Assembly (NCBI GenBank): GCA_030671565.1
Contig: DAOVIC010000029.1
Span: 1-13,516 of the forward strand
Source: Anaerohalosphaeraceae bacterium
GTDB lineage: Bacteria > Planctomycetota > Phycisphaerae > Sedimentisphaerales > Anaerohalosphaeraceae
Direction: 5' to 3'
Length of the DNA: 13,516 nt
The notes under the pieces were generated by a model. The model worked only from the letters and a program-made list of their open reading frames with translations, made no database searches and was not told the DNA's origin. Positions 1 through 6,671 of this stretch are shown here, piece by piece (the stretch's first letter is position 1; the number at the start of each line of letters is the position of its first letter). The translations under genes and the position numbers were made by a program.

Positions 1-932
1 GCCTCAATAATATACTCAAGAGGATACTCATAAGTCCTGACCATAAGGTCGAACATAAGCGCCGACACTTCCGTGTCCGTCAAAAACTGAGGATAAATAT
101 TACGTTGAATAAGATGCTCGCTAACCGAGTGATAATTCGCAAAATCACCGTTATGAACCAACGCCATATTTACGCCCGCAAACGGATGCGCTCCGCCGGG
201 ATGCCAAACACGCCCCCTCGTCGGAAAACGCTGATGCGCGATCCAGACATGCGCACCAAGCTCTTCGATCTTATAATACTTAACGATCGCCTCGGCATAT
301 CCCACAACCTTCAGGATCATAATATTCTTACCGTGGGACAGAACAAACGCCTTCTGCTCACCAAGCGACGCATAAAATTCCTGATTCAGGCTAAAGCTGT
401 TCTGCCCGATAAATTCGTCTTCGACTTTTTGCCGATCCATACCCTCGAATGAATTGTCTTTGATAAACTTCTCCAGCACCGCGTCCTTTGTACGGACAAA
501 ATAACGCCAGACGTCAGGTGGCTTCACTTCCAAACCCGCCACGCTCTTCCAGTCGTCCACAGTTTCCAGCTTCGTCGTCGACGCGACCTCAAAATTCGGC
601 GAAATATACTTCTCCTCAAGCTCCTCGCGAACGCTCACGTCAAGAAACGCAATATGCAGCATATAATAGTTGTCCAGCACATCGCCGCTTACACCAAGCT
701 GCTCCGGAACAAAACCAACAGCCGCTACACCGCCGCCCTTACCGTTTCCACGGTTATGCATCTGCTTCGAAGGCTCATAAATATGCTTGCCGCCAACCGG
801 TACGCTGCAGCAGAAACCCACAACCCCGCAACCGCCTTCTTCTTCGCCCTTACGCACAACACGCGGAAGTTCAAGCTCGTCGACAAGACGTTTCCTCGAA
901 TCGAGATATTTTTCAATTGACTCGTTGCTCAC
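1..932 (-). CDS. Class II glutamine amidotransferase, glutamate synthase type (partial, C-terminus outside window)
   Basis: 310 codons are visible; the frame stays open through position 1. The start is GTG at 932-930, overlapping the stop of the upstream gene by four bases (GTGA), so translational coupling is likely. The family hydrolyses glutamine and passes ammonia to a synthase partner. Visible class II (Ntn) motifs: GGCGVVG with the presumed nucleophile Cys35, AHQRFPTRG, then WHPGGAHPFAG followed by HNGDFANY, then LTDTEVSAL. These match the GltB amidotransferase domain (Cys-Gly-hydrophobic, R-F-S/P-T, HNG, D-T/S-E). Cys35 lies behind about 34 residues, so a propeptide would have to be removed to expose an N-terminal Cys, as in GltB. 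It sits directly downstream of two FMN/iron-sulfur glutamate-synthase-like genes, which supports a split glutamate synthase. An alternative is a GlxB/MgsA-type subunit of an N-methylglutamate-synthase-like enzyme; the missing third (GXGXG) subunit may lie beyond the left edge. Confidence 0.88.
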   Translation of the reverse strand, partial: MSNESIEKYLDSRKRLVDELELPRVVRKGEEEGGCGVVGFCCSVPVGGKHIYEPSKQMHNRGNGKGGGVAAVGFVPEQLGVSGDVLDNYYMLHIAFLDVSVREELEEKYISPNFEVASTTKLETVDDWKSVAGLEVKPPDVWRYFVRTKDAVLEKFIKDNSFEGMDRQKVEDEFIGQNSFSLNQEFYASLGEQKAFVLSHGKNIMILKVVGYAEAIVKYYKIEELGAHVWIAHQRFPTRGRVWHPGGAHPFAGVNMALVHNGDFANYHSVSEHLIQRNIYPQFLTDTEVSALMFDLMVRTYEYPLEYIIE

Positions 933-2506
933 GATTTTCTCTCCACGTCATTTGTATAGTCAAGATGCACCAGAAGATCGGTCCGGCCTCGCAGTTCGCC
1001 GATACTTCGCACGCCTAGCCTGCGCATGATGGATATTAATTGTTTCCGCCAGGCTTCATAAAGATTGATCACCCTCTGCGTCGCCCATTCCACCGTCATA
1101 AGCTGCTTCAGTTCCTCATCGGTAGTTGCGATACCCCTGGGACAGCCGCGCCCGCTTTCGCACTTACTGCATCTTACGCATCCAAGTGCGATAAGTTCGA
1201 CTGTACCGATTACAACTCCGTCAGCACCAAGAGCGATTGCCTTGACAATATCATGCACAGACCGTATTCCGCCGCTGGCTATAAGGGTTATATCGTCTCG
1301 CACGCCCTCGGCATCCAGAAATCCATGCACCTTAGGGATCGCATATTCGATAGGCATCGCGATATTCTTCTTTGCGATATCAGGTGCAGCACCCGTCCCG
1401 CCGTATCCGCCGTCGATATGAATAATATGGCTCCCTGCCGAGTAACTGCCAACCGCAACCATATCAACATCGGTAGGCGTCGAAACCTTGGAAGAAACCA
1501 GTGCACGAGGATTGATATGCTTGATCCAGTCGATATGTTTCATATGGTCTTCGATCGAATAGACACTATGGAACGGGAAAGGAGAAAAAAGCGAAATACC
1601 CTTTACTGCCTCACGCATACGCGAAACCGCCTGGGTATTCTTATCTCCGAGCAAATGTCCGCCAAGCCCGGGTTTCGCGCCCTGTGCATACTTAAATTCC
1701 ACGATAGGAACACGCTGAATAGTATCTTCATGCACTCCGAAAAGACCAGTCGCAACCTGCGTGATCACATGATCGTCGTAAGGCATCATACGCTCCATAT
1801 AACCGCCTTCGCCGGTGCACGTAAACGTGTTGAAAGCAACCGCAGCCCGCGCCTTGGCAAGTTGCGTCGTATTACTCACAGAACCGAAAGACATCCCGCC
1901 GCCATACCACGGAACATCTATTTTTATCTCAGGTCGACCGTCATTGCTGCGATTCAATTGAATACTGATATCGATATCGTCCTCGGACAACTCCACCGGC
2001 TCATCAGGAAACTTGATCCGAAGCTTATCGAACCCGCCCCCGGAATCGCCGCAGTCATATTCAAACCCGAACTCTTCATCAGGTGATTCGCCGCTCTCGG
2101 CCATCTTCCACGTCGCAAGCATAAGGTCGCTCGTCCACCGGTAATCGCCAAGTGCCTTTATCATCGGATTCTCAACCATGCGAAGTGCATTTTGAGGACA
2201 TTTCGCAATGCAGAAATGATCCGTTTTTTCACAGGCGGGACCGACGCACCGATCGCTCTTTGGCTCGGCAAAAAGGTTGTAACCCGATTTCCGCACATGT
2301 ACACCCTTAGGGCATATCTCCGCACACTTACCGCATTTGACACACGCGTCGCTGCGGCGTATCACATATTTCGCGATCTCGTTGCGAAACCTCGACTTAG
2401 CAGGCTTGATCTCGCGATCGACCTCGACCTGTTTAACTCGACTCTTAAGAGTGTTAGCCGGTAACAGCTCTTTAAGCTTCTCTTCTTGTACCGAAAAGTT
2501 TCCCAA
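929..2506 (-). CDS. Ferredoxin-domain glutamate synthase FMN subunit (GltB2-like, canonical)
   Basis: About 525 residues from the TTG chosen here. In this family the FMN barrel reduces 2-iminoglutarate, formed from 2-oxoglutarate and ammonia, to glutamate, with electrons arriving through iron-sulfur clusters. Residues 55-65 carry a CxxCxxCxxxC cluster motif and 87-103 a second set of four Cys. The barrel shows GEGG near 232, QGAKPGLGG near 275, a SPFPFHSVYSIED segment, IDGGYGGTGAAP near 365, and ASGGIRS near 411. A Cys-rich loop (Cys443, 446, 449, 455 then PRGIATTD) corresponds to the [3Fe-4S] site of GltB. Length and layout match archaeal-type GltB2 proteins of about 510 residues. Start choice: the frame is open to GTG 2575 and ATG 2551, but these overlap the upstream gene by 104 and 80 bases. 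TTG 2506 has GAGGAAG six bases upstream and overlaps by only 35, so I prefer it, with moderate certainty. Confidence 0.9.
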   Translation of the reverse strand: MGNFSVQEEKLKELLPANTLKSRVKQVEVDREIKPAKSRFRNEIAKYVIRRSDACVKCGKCAEICPKGVHVRKSGYNLFAEPKSDRCVGPACEKTDHFCIAKCPQNALRMVENPMIKALGDYRWTSDLMLATWKMAESGESPDEEFGFEYDCGDSGGGFDKLRIKFPDEPVELSEDDIDISIQLNRSNDGRPEIKIDVPWYGGGMSFGSVSNTTQLAKARAAVAFNTFTCTGEGGYMERMMPYDDHVITQVATGLFGVHEDTIQRVPIVEFKYAQGAKPGLGGHLLGDKNTQAVSRMREAVKGISLFSPFPFHSVYSIEDHMKHIDWIKHINPRALVSSKVSTPTDVDMVAVGSYSAGSHIIHIDGGYGGTGAAPDIAKKNIAMPIEYAIPKVHGFLDAEGVRDDITLIASGGIRSVHDIVKAIALGADGVVIGTVELIALGCVRCSKCESGRGCPRGIATTDEELKQLMTVEWATQRVINLYEAWRKQLISIMRRLGVRSIGELRGRTDLLVHLDYTNDVERKS

Positions 2507-3881
2507 AGGATTCTTCCTCAAGTTCTTCAAAAAACATTGCTCGCCCGACATCGCCGCGTAACCGACGGGCCTCACGCATACCCATTGCGCCCATTAATTC
2601 GATAAGCTGGTTGTGCCACGCACTAACCAGGTTTATTATTCTGCCTGTCCCATACGCCGGATCGACATCTTCAAGCCGCCCCGGACACCACGTACCTTTC
2701 TCGCACGTCTTGCAAAGCTGGCATTCCAGCGCCGCAAGAAACGGAAGATTCGCACTGATAACATCTGCACCGCAAAGCAAAGCCTTCGCCACATGTTCTG
2801 CTAATGCGATGCCGCCTCCGCCGATAAGCGTAACCTCATCCCGTTTGCCGTTCTCAATAAGCCCGCAATGTATCTCACGAAGCATATCCTTTATAAACCT
2901 GGGCTTTTCAGCACCGATCTCATCGCCGTTAATATCCGCAACCGTATGGATAACTTCGATCGCGCCATTTTCAGAAAGCTCGATCGCCCGCTCAACACCC
3001 TTAGAATCCAACTCCACCCGAACCGAAATAACGATGGCAGGGCAGATCGACTTGATTTTCTTAATACGTTCAAAAACATCCGCACCGTCAGCGATCTCGA
3101 CCATACGCATCTGGGCAAGCGTACTCGCATCGACCGCCTCAACATCGCTGCCAAGATAAAACGCGACATGCGGCAGATAGCGCTTAGGATCGCCCTCGAT
3201 CTTGCCCGCTTTTTTCGCGTCGATTATCGCGATAATCTCGCCCCGCACAGCCGCCTCGACAACAAAACTGTCGATCTGCGGAATTTGATACTCCTCAGGC
3301 ATCATATCGATGATAAGCGGCAACGGCAGTTCGACAAGCTCAGGAGTTTGGCATACGCCGCCATCGCTGCCAAATGAAAGATGCCCCAGCTTCCTCCCGA
3401 TATCCACAGAAGTACTGATATACTCCCGCCCATGGATCCCGTCGCGCGTAGGGCGAACGATCTCGGACATATCTGTCCACATCGAGTCAAACCCGTGCCC
3501 CGAAAACTTACCGCGGTAACCTGCGCCCGAAACCGGAATTTTCGCCGTCTCAGCCTGAACCCACGTCGTCTGAATTATCTCTGGTGTCCAGTAACTGTTC
3601 CCAAGCTTCTCATACGCCGGATTGACAGACAAACTCAAAAGCCCCTTCGTACAATTCTGAACGCACGAAAAACAGCCCATGCAGTCAAAGAACAAAGCAT
3701 CCACATCTTCGAGATCGCGAAGATACTTGGCTTCCTCACGGTGCCTGTTGTAAATACAGGCTTTCTTGACACAGTTATGGCACCGGCTGCAGTCTTCACG
3801 CCAGTCGACCACACCGTATTTACCCACACGGGGACGGCGGGGCGGCACTGGACTTGTCTCTATGTGATATTTCTTAGGCAT
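2472..3881 (-). CDS. Divergent ferredoxin / glutamate-synthase-like FMN-domain protein
   Basis: 469 residues; ATG preceded by GGGAG at suitable spacing, 15 bp after metF. Two cluster motifs lie near the N-terminus: Cys31-34-37-42 and Cys67-70-73-77. The following domain resembles a glutamate synthase FMN barrel: GHLSFGSDGG near 166, LIGGGGIALAEHVAKALLCGADV near 352 written here only in part by its glycines and acidic residues, and a Cys loop at 387-390-393-399 with the same spacing as the next gene in the operon. It lacks the hallmark QGAKPGxGG and DGGxGGTGAxP signatures that the neighbouring paralogue keeps, so substrate or flavin binding is probably altered or lost. Likely role: a structural or electron-transfer partner of the canonical subunit, or an enzyme with changed specificity. 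The paralogy and motif losses are visible; the role is inferred. Confidence 0.82.
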   Translation of the reverse strand: MPKKYHIETSPVPPRRPRVGKYGVVDWREDCSRCHNCVKKACIYNRHREEAKYLRDLEDVDALFFDCMGCFSCVQNCTKGLLSLSVNPAYEKLGNSYWTPEIIQTTWVQAETAKIPVSGAGYRGKFSGHGFDSMWTDMSEIVRPTRDGIHGREYISTSVDIGRKLGHLSFGSDGGVCQTPELVELPLPLIIDMMPEEYQIPQIDSFVVEAAVRGEIIAIIDAKKAGKIEGDPKRYLPHVAFYLGSDVEAVDASTLAQMRMVEIADGADVFERIKKIKSICPAIVISVRVELDSKGVERAIELSENGAIEVIHTVADINGDEIGAEKPRFIKDMLREIHCGLIENGKRDEVTLIGGGGIALAEHVAKALLCGADVISANLPFLAALECQLCKTCEKGTWCPGRLEDVDPAYGTGRIINLVSAWHNQLIELMGAMGMREARRLRGDVGRAMFFEELEEESFGKLFGTRREA

Positions 3882-3896
3882 AAATGCTCCCGCTCT

Positions 3897-4802
3897 CTAA
3901 AGTCCTGCCGCGCTAACAACCTCAGGGACGATTGATTCATTGCCGCCGGAGAGTATATGAATTCCCCTAAGGCCCGGCAAATCTTTGATCTTCTCTATTA
4001 TCTCTACGCACACAGCAAGGCCCTCTTTTCCTTGAGCCTCATCTGATCCTGCAGACTTAATTCGTTCTATGATCGCCTCAGGTATCTGAATATCAGTATA
4101 CTTCTCGTTAAGTTCCTCAGCCTCCGCCGCACTTTTCAAAGGAAGCACACCCGCAAGAACGGAACATTTATCCGTAATACCCTCTGACCTTGCCGCTTCA
4201 AGCCATTTGGAAAATACTTCGGTATCAAACACAGCCTGCGTCTGAATAAAATCCGCGCCGGCTTCGACTTTTTTACCGAGCTTGATTATATTCAAACCCA
4301 AAGGCTGAAGATTAGGATTCGCAGCCGCACCGATACAAACAGAAAATTCGCCACTAACTTCCGTCCCGTCAAGAAGCTTACCCTCGTCACGGATAGCTTT
4401 TACCGCTGCGATAAGCTGAATAGAATCGATATCGTAAACGCTGCTCGCAGAATCGCATGCACCGAGACTATGATTATAACCCGAAAGGCAAAGTACGTTC
4501 CTGACACCCAGGCTAACCGCACCGAGCAGATCGGACTGGATCGCTATACGGTTCCGGTCACGTGTAATGATCTGATAAACAGGCTCGAGCCCGGCTTGAC
4601 TAAAAAGAAAAGACATCGCAAGACTTGATGCACCGATACCAAAATGATTGTCCGCAACATTGACTGCGGTCAAAGACCCGTTGAGAGACTTCGCGGTGTC
4701 CCCAATAACAGAACCATCGCAACTGGCAACCGGCAAATATTCGCCGGTAACAATAAAACTCCCGCTCTTAATTTTCTCGGCAAGCCCGCTATCAACTTTC
4801 AT
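3897..4802 (-). CDS. metF: Methylenetetrahydrofolate reductase, short MetF type
   Basis: 301 residues, a TIM-barrel flavoprotein that interconverts 5,10-methylene- and 5-methyl-tetrahydrofolate. Visible family features: TGEYLP with Glu21 at the place of the catalytic Glu of E. coli MetF, DNH at 51-53, TRDRNRIAIQSDLLGA at 80-95, LSGYNH at 106-111, GAAANP at 159-164, FIQTQAVFD at 185-193, AGVLPLKS at 217-224, IPEAIIERI at 240-248 and LRGIHIL at 278-284. It has only the catalytic domain and no C-terminal regulatory extension. The start has AGGAAAG about ten bases upstream. It lies 32 bp downstream of the MvhD-like gene and 15 bp upstream of an iron-sulfur flavoprotein. This context suggests electrons come from an iron-sulfur relay rather than directly from NAD(P)H, as proposed for the MetFV-MvhD-Hdr clusters of acetogens. 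No MetV partner is visible in the window. Confidence 0.85.
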   Translation of the reverse strand: MKVDSGLAEKIKSGSFIVTGEYLPVASCDGSVIGDTAKSLNGSLTAVNVADNHFGIGASSLAMSFLFSQAGLEPVYQIITRDRNRIAIQSDLLGAVSLGVRNVLCLSGYNHSLGACDSASSVYDIDSIQLIAAVKAIRDEGKLLDGTEVSGEFSVCIGAAANPNLQPLGLNIIKLGKKVEAGADFIQTQAVFDTEVFSKWLEAARSEGITDKCSVLAGVLPLKSAAEAEELNEKYTDIQIPEAIIERIKSAGSDEAQGKEGLAVCVEIIEKIKDLPGLRGIHILSGGNESIVPEVVSAAGL

Positions 4803-4834
4803 ACGACTTTACTTTCCTATTTAAAGATATGCTG

Positions 4835-5236
4835 TTAGACAGATAATTTTGGCAAAGTTTGGATCTTGCGGCAAAACTCCTGAATACACTTGCTTACCTC
4901 GGCGATTCCTTCCGTCTTTGGTGTAATTACCGTCATCCGGCACGCGTCGATACCGATCTCTTCAAGCAGCGAAGTAACCGCCCCAGCGCGTCTATGTGCT
5001 CGCATATTACCTTCGAGACGTTGACATTCATTTTCCCTACACGTCACTATCGCAACACCGTCGGCACCTGTTTCAAAAGCTTTGGTTAAATAAGGAACAT
5101 CGACTTTACCGGAACAGGGCAAACAGATCACCTTGAACATGCTCGCATCAAATCCCTTGCAGTAGTCCGCCAGGTCCTCACGCTCAAAGCTGTTCGAACA
5201 GCAAAAAAGGGTTATTCTCAACGCTTCGTTATCCAT
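4835..5236 (-). CDS. mvhD: MvhD/FlpD-family hydrogenase-type iron-sulfur delta subunit
   Basis: 133 residues, the usual length of the family, which carries a [2Fe-2S] cluster and links heterodisulfide-reductase-like or hydrogenase modules. Visible signature: CSGKVD at 41-46 (family CSGRVD), LTKAFETGADGV at 50-61, CRENEC at 66-71 (family CxPGDC) and EGNMRAHRR at 75-83. The N-terminal CxxC of classical members is replaced by adjacent Cys12-Cys13. It is the first gene of the operon; the stop is 32 bp before metF. The ATG has a modest GAAGG about eight bases upstream. It is probably an electron carrier or docking subunit for MetF and/or the two ferredoxin-FMN proteins. No hydrogenase or HdrA gene is visible, so the electron source is unknown. 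Confidence 0.82.
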   Translation of the reverse strand: MDNEALRITLFCCSNSFEREDLADYCKGFDASMFKVICLPCSGKVDVPYLTKAFETGADGVAIVTCRENECQRLEGNMRAHRRAGAVTSLLEEIGIDACRMTVITPKTEGIAEVSKCIQEFCRKIQTLPKLSV

Positions 5237-5286
5237 GAAAATGCCTTCGCTTATGTTAGTTCCTATCGATCAATTGTATCAATACT

Positions 5287-5342
5287 ACTATAATAACATT
5301 GTACAAAAATGACGAGATGTTTCTGCTAATAAGCCTTATTAG
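5287..5342 (-). promoter_or_regulatory. Candidate LysR operator and promoter of the mvhD-metF operon
   Basis: The 17-bp sequence at 5326-5342 is a perfect inverted repeat, CTAATAAG-C-CTTATTAG. Its centre is about 97 bp upstream of the mvhD ATG. On the minus strand a -10-like TATAGT lies at 5292-5287, which would start transcription near 5280 and place the palindrome centre near -54, the usual position for a LysR-type activator. No good -35 box is seen, as expected for an activated promoter. Related half-sites lie further upstream: AAGCTTAT near 5346 and the palindrome CTTATAAG at 5369-5376. The repeat is seen directly; the regulator assignment is inferred from the adjacent lysR gene. Confidence 0.5.
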
Positions 5343-5448
5343 TTAAGCTTATACATGCAGTGAGTCTACTTATAAGGCTGTTAGGAGGTGAATTCAGGGG
5401 GGTAATTTTTTTTGAGCACTCTTTTTAAAAGATTCGCCGGCAAAAAAT

Positions 5449-6336
5449 CTACACAGCGTTTTCCCCTCTAAGCAGCTCGATAAATTGAACCGCAGCTTTC
5501 GTAAGGAGCTTTCCTTTGCGAACGATTATTCCCGTTGGACGTGCAAATTTTACCCCCGCAAATGGTATCGCTTTCAAACTGCCCGTTGCGACCTCATGCT
5601 GAACAACGGTTTTAGGTAGAATGGTCACACCCGTATTGATTTCGACGGCACGCTTAATGGTTTCGGTATTGTCAAATGCTTCGATAGTGGACACTTCCAC
5701 ATTATGTTGTTCCAGAATACTATCGATCAGTATCCGAGTGGGGATTCCTTCTTCAAAAGCAATAAATTTTGACATTTTCAATTGCTCGATACATATCTCG
5801 GATTGTTCCGCAACCGCATGCTCACGGCTGCATACAAACACAAGAGGTTCATCGGCAAGGTGGTAGACGTCGATATTTCGTGCTGGCTTAGGAACTGCCA
5901 CAACGCCAATATCCACAATACCTTGCAGAACAAAATCATAGATCTGGCTGGATTTCAAATATTCGATCTTCACATGAGCATCTGGATACTTCCCCATAAA
6001 TTCTTTTACATACGGCTGAAGGTAATGCATTCCAATGCTGAAGATCGCCGCAACATTGACACGAGAAGTTGCCGATTTCTTCATACTGTTAAGATCGTTG
6101 CGAAAATTATCGTACCGTTCAAGAATATCCTCACAGGCTTCATAAAAAAGATGCCCTTCAGCGGTAAGCTCAAGCGGCCTCTTGCGCCTATCGATCAGCT
6201 GGCACTTATGAAATGTTTCAAGTTGAGCGATCTGCTGAGAAACCGCAGATTGACTTATCAGTTCCTTATCGGCAGTCTTAGAAAAGCTGCGAAGCTCAAC
6301 CAAACTGCAAAATGTCCTAAGTGCTTCAAGATGCAT
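5449..6336 (-). CDS. LysR-family transcriptional regulator
   Basis: 295 residues, typical LysR length. The N-terminal winged helix-turn-helix covers roughly residues 1-60: LEALRTFCSLVELRSFSKTA, then SQSAVSQQIAQLE as the recognition helix region, then a linker helix to about 90. Residues 90-290 form the periplasmic-binding-protein-like effector domain, with VDIGVVAVP near 138 and NTGVTILPKTVV near 233. The effector is unknown. It lies 212 bp upstream of mvhD on the same strand, so it is a likely regulator of the mvhD-metF-glutamate-synthase-like operon. The ATG at 6336-6334 has an AGGGGGG tract seven bases upstream. The first ten codons are duplicated immediately upstream with an in-frame stop, so an upstream start at 6378 cannot give full-length protein. 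Confidence 0.93.
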   Translation of the reverse strand: MHLEALRTFCSLVELRSFSKTADKELISQSAVSQQIAQLETFHKCQLIDRRKRPLELTAEGHLFYEACEDILERYDNFRNDLNSMKKSATSRVNVAAIFSIGMHYLQPYVKEFMGKYPDAHVKIEYLKSSQIYDFVLQGIVDIGVVAVPKPARNIDVYHLADEPLVFVCSREHAVAEQSEICIEQLKMSKFIAFEEGIPTRILIDSILEQHNVEVSTIEAFDNTETIKRAVEINTGVTILPKTVVQHEVATGSLKAIPFAGVKFARPTGIIVRKGKLLTKAAVQFIELLRGENAV

Positions 6337-6380
6337 TAATTAGCCCCCCTAAAATGTCCTCAGTGCTTCAAGATGCATTA
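6309..6380. repeat. 30-bp direct repeat duplicating the lysR start
   Basis: Copies at 6309-6338 and 6351-6380 agree at 29 of 30 bases; the single difference is A at 6319 versus C at 6361. The pitch is 42 bp, a multiple of three. The downstream (right-hand) copy on the minus strand reproduces the lysR start codon and the next eight codons; the 12-bp spacer carries the TAG stop and the G-rich tract that serves as the lysR Shine-Dalgarno sequence. Confidence 0.95.
6349..6378 (-). CDS. Possible 9-residue leader peptide upstream of lysR
   Basis: The duplicated lysR start reads MHLEALRTF then TAG. It has its own AGGGA about nine bases upstream of the ATG. Its stop codon overlaps the G-rich Shine-Dalgarno tract of lysR, so a terminating ribosome would sit on that site; translational coupling or interference is possible. 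It may equally be an inert by-product of a tandem duplication. Translation is not shown by the sequence. Confidence 0.3.
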   Translation of the reverse strand: MHLEALRTF

Positions 6381-6384
6381 TTTC

Positions 6385-6423
6385 GTATCCCTGATTAGTA
6401 CTCCTGATTCGTATTTCTGATAT
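6385..6423. repeat. Three 13-bp tandem repeats in the lysR leader
   Basis: Units at 6385-6397, 6398-6410 and 6411-6423 follow GTAtycCTGATtm. The core CTGAT recurs at 6391, 6404 and 6417, exactly 13 bp apart. The array lies between the predicted lysR promoter and the leader peptide. It could be an iteron-like protein-binding site or part of the leader RNA. Confidence 0.8.
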
Positions 6424-6444
6424 ATCCACTAATAGTTACTGTTA

Positions 6445-6470
6445 AAACACAGGTGTTTGCTTATTATATC
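6445..6470 (-). promoter_or_regulatory. lysR promoter (extended -10) with palindrome near the start site
   Basis: On the minus strand TGATATAAT (TATAAT at 6468-6463 with the TGn extension) forms a strong extended -10. A start near 6456 would give a leader of about 120 nt. The 14-bp sequence AAACAC-AG-GTGTTT at 6445-6458 is a perfect inverted repeat lying on the predicted start site, a plausible autorepression operator. The -35 region near 6486-6491 is poor. Confidence 0.5.
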
Positions 6471-6484
6471 ACATTGCGGGGCCA

Positions 6485-6529
6485 TTTTTCGATCTTTTAT
6501 CCGATTTATAACTATTTCTTATGGAAAAA
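6485..6529. promoter_or_regulatory. Phased T/A tracts (predicted DNA bend) upstream of lysR promoter
   Basis: Short homopolymer tracts begin at 6485 (T5), 6495 (T4), 6505 (T3), 6515 (T3) and 6525 (A5), exactly 10 bp apart. Such phasing is typical of intrinsically curved DNA. It lies just upstream of the predicted lysR core promoter. The tracts are visible; the bend and its function are inferred, and the shorter T3 tracts would bend weakly. Confidence 0.4.
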
Positions 6530-6671
6530 TAAGCAATGCCTCTAAAGACTATTCATTTCGCCGTAATTCTTCCACTTACCATCGAACCAGACAGCCGGTT
6601 TGTCAGGAAAACGTATCGACTTTCACCGTGCTTATTATCCCCTTGTCTTCATTTTCTCTCTACTTTTCTTC

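Noticed and set aside
488..1018. 176-codon plus-strand open frame
   Set aside because: Antisense to the amidotransferase, whose motifs are intact; low-complexity Arg/Pro/Gln-rich translation typical of a shadow frame.
1040..2086. 348-codon open frame on the plus strand
   Set aside because: It is wholly antisense to the canonical glutamate synthase subunit, whose family motifs are clear; its own translation shows no domain pattern.
2507..2575. Longer N-terminus for the canonical glutamate synthase subunit (GTG 2575 or ATG 2551)
   Set aside because: Both overlap the upstream gene by 80 bases or more and lack a good ribosome site; TTG 2506 has GAGGAAG at proper spacing. It remains possible.
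5403..5448. Intrinsic terminator after lysR
   Set aside because: GCCGGC and an A/T-rich segment are present, but no stable stem followed by a T-run in the right orientation could be built.
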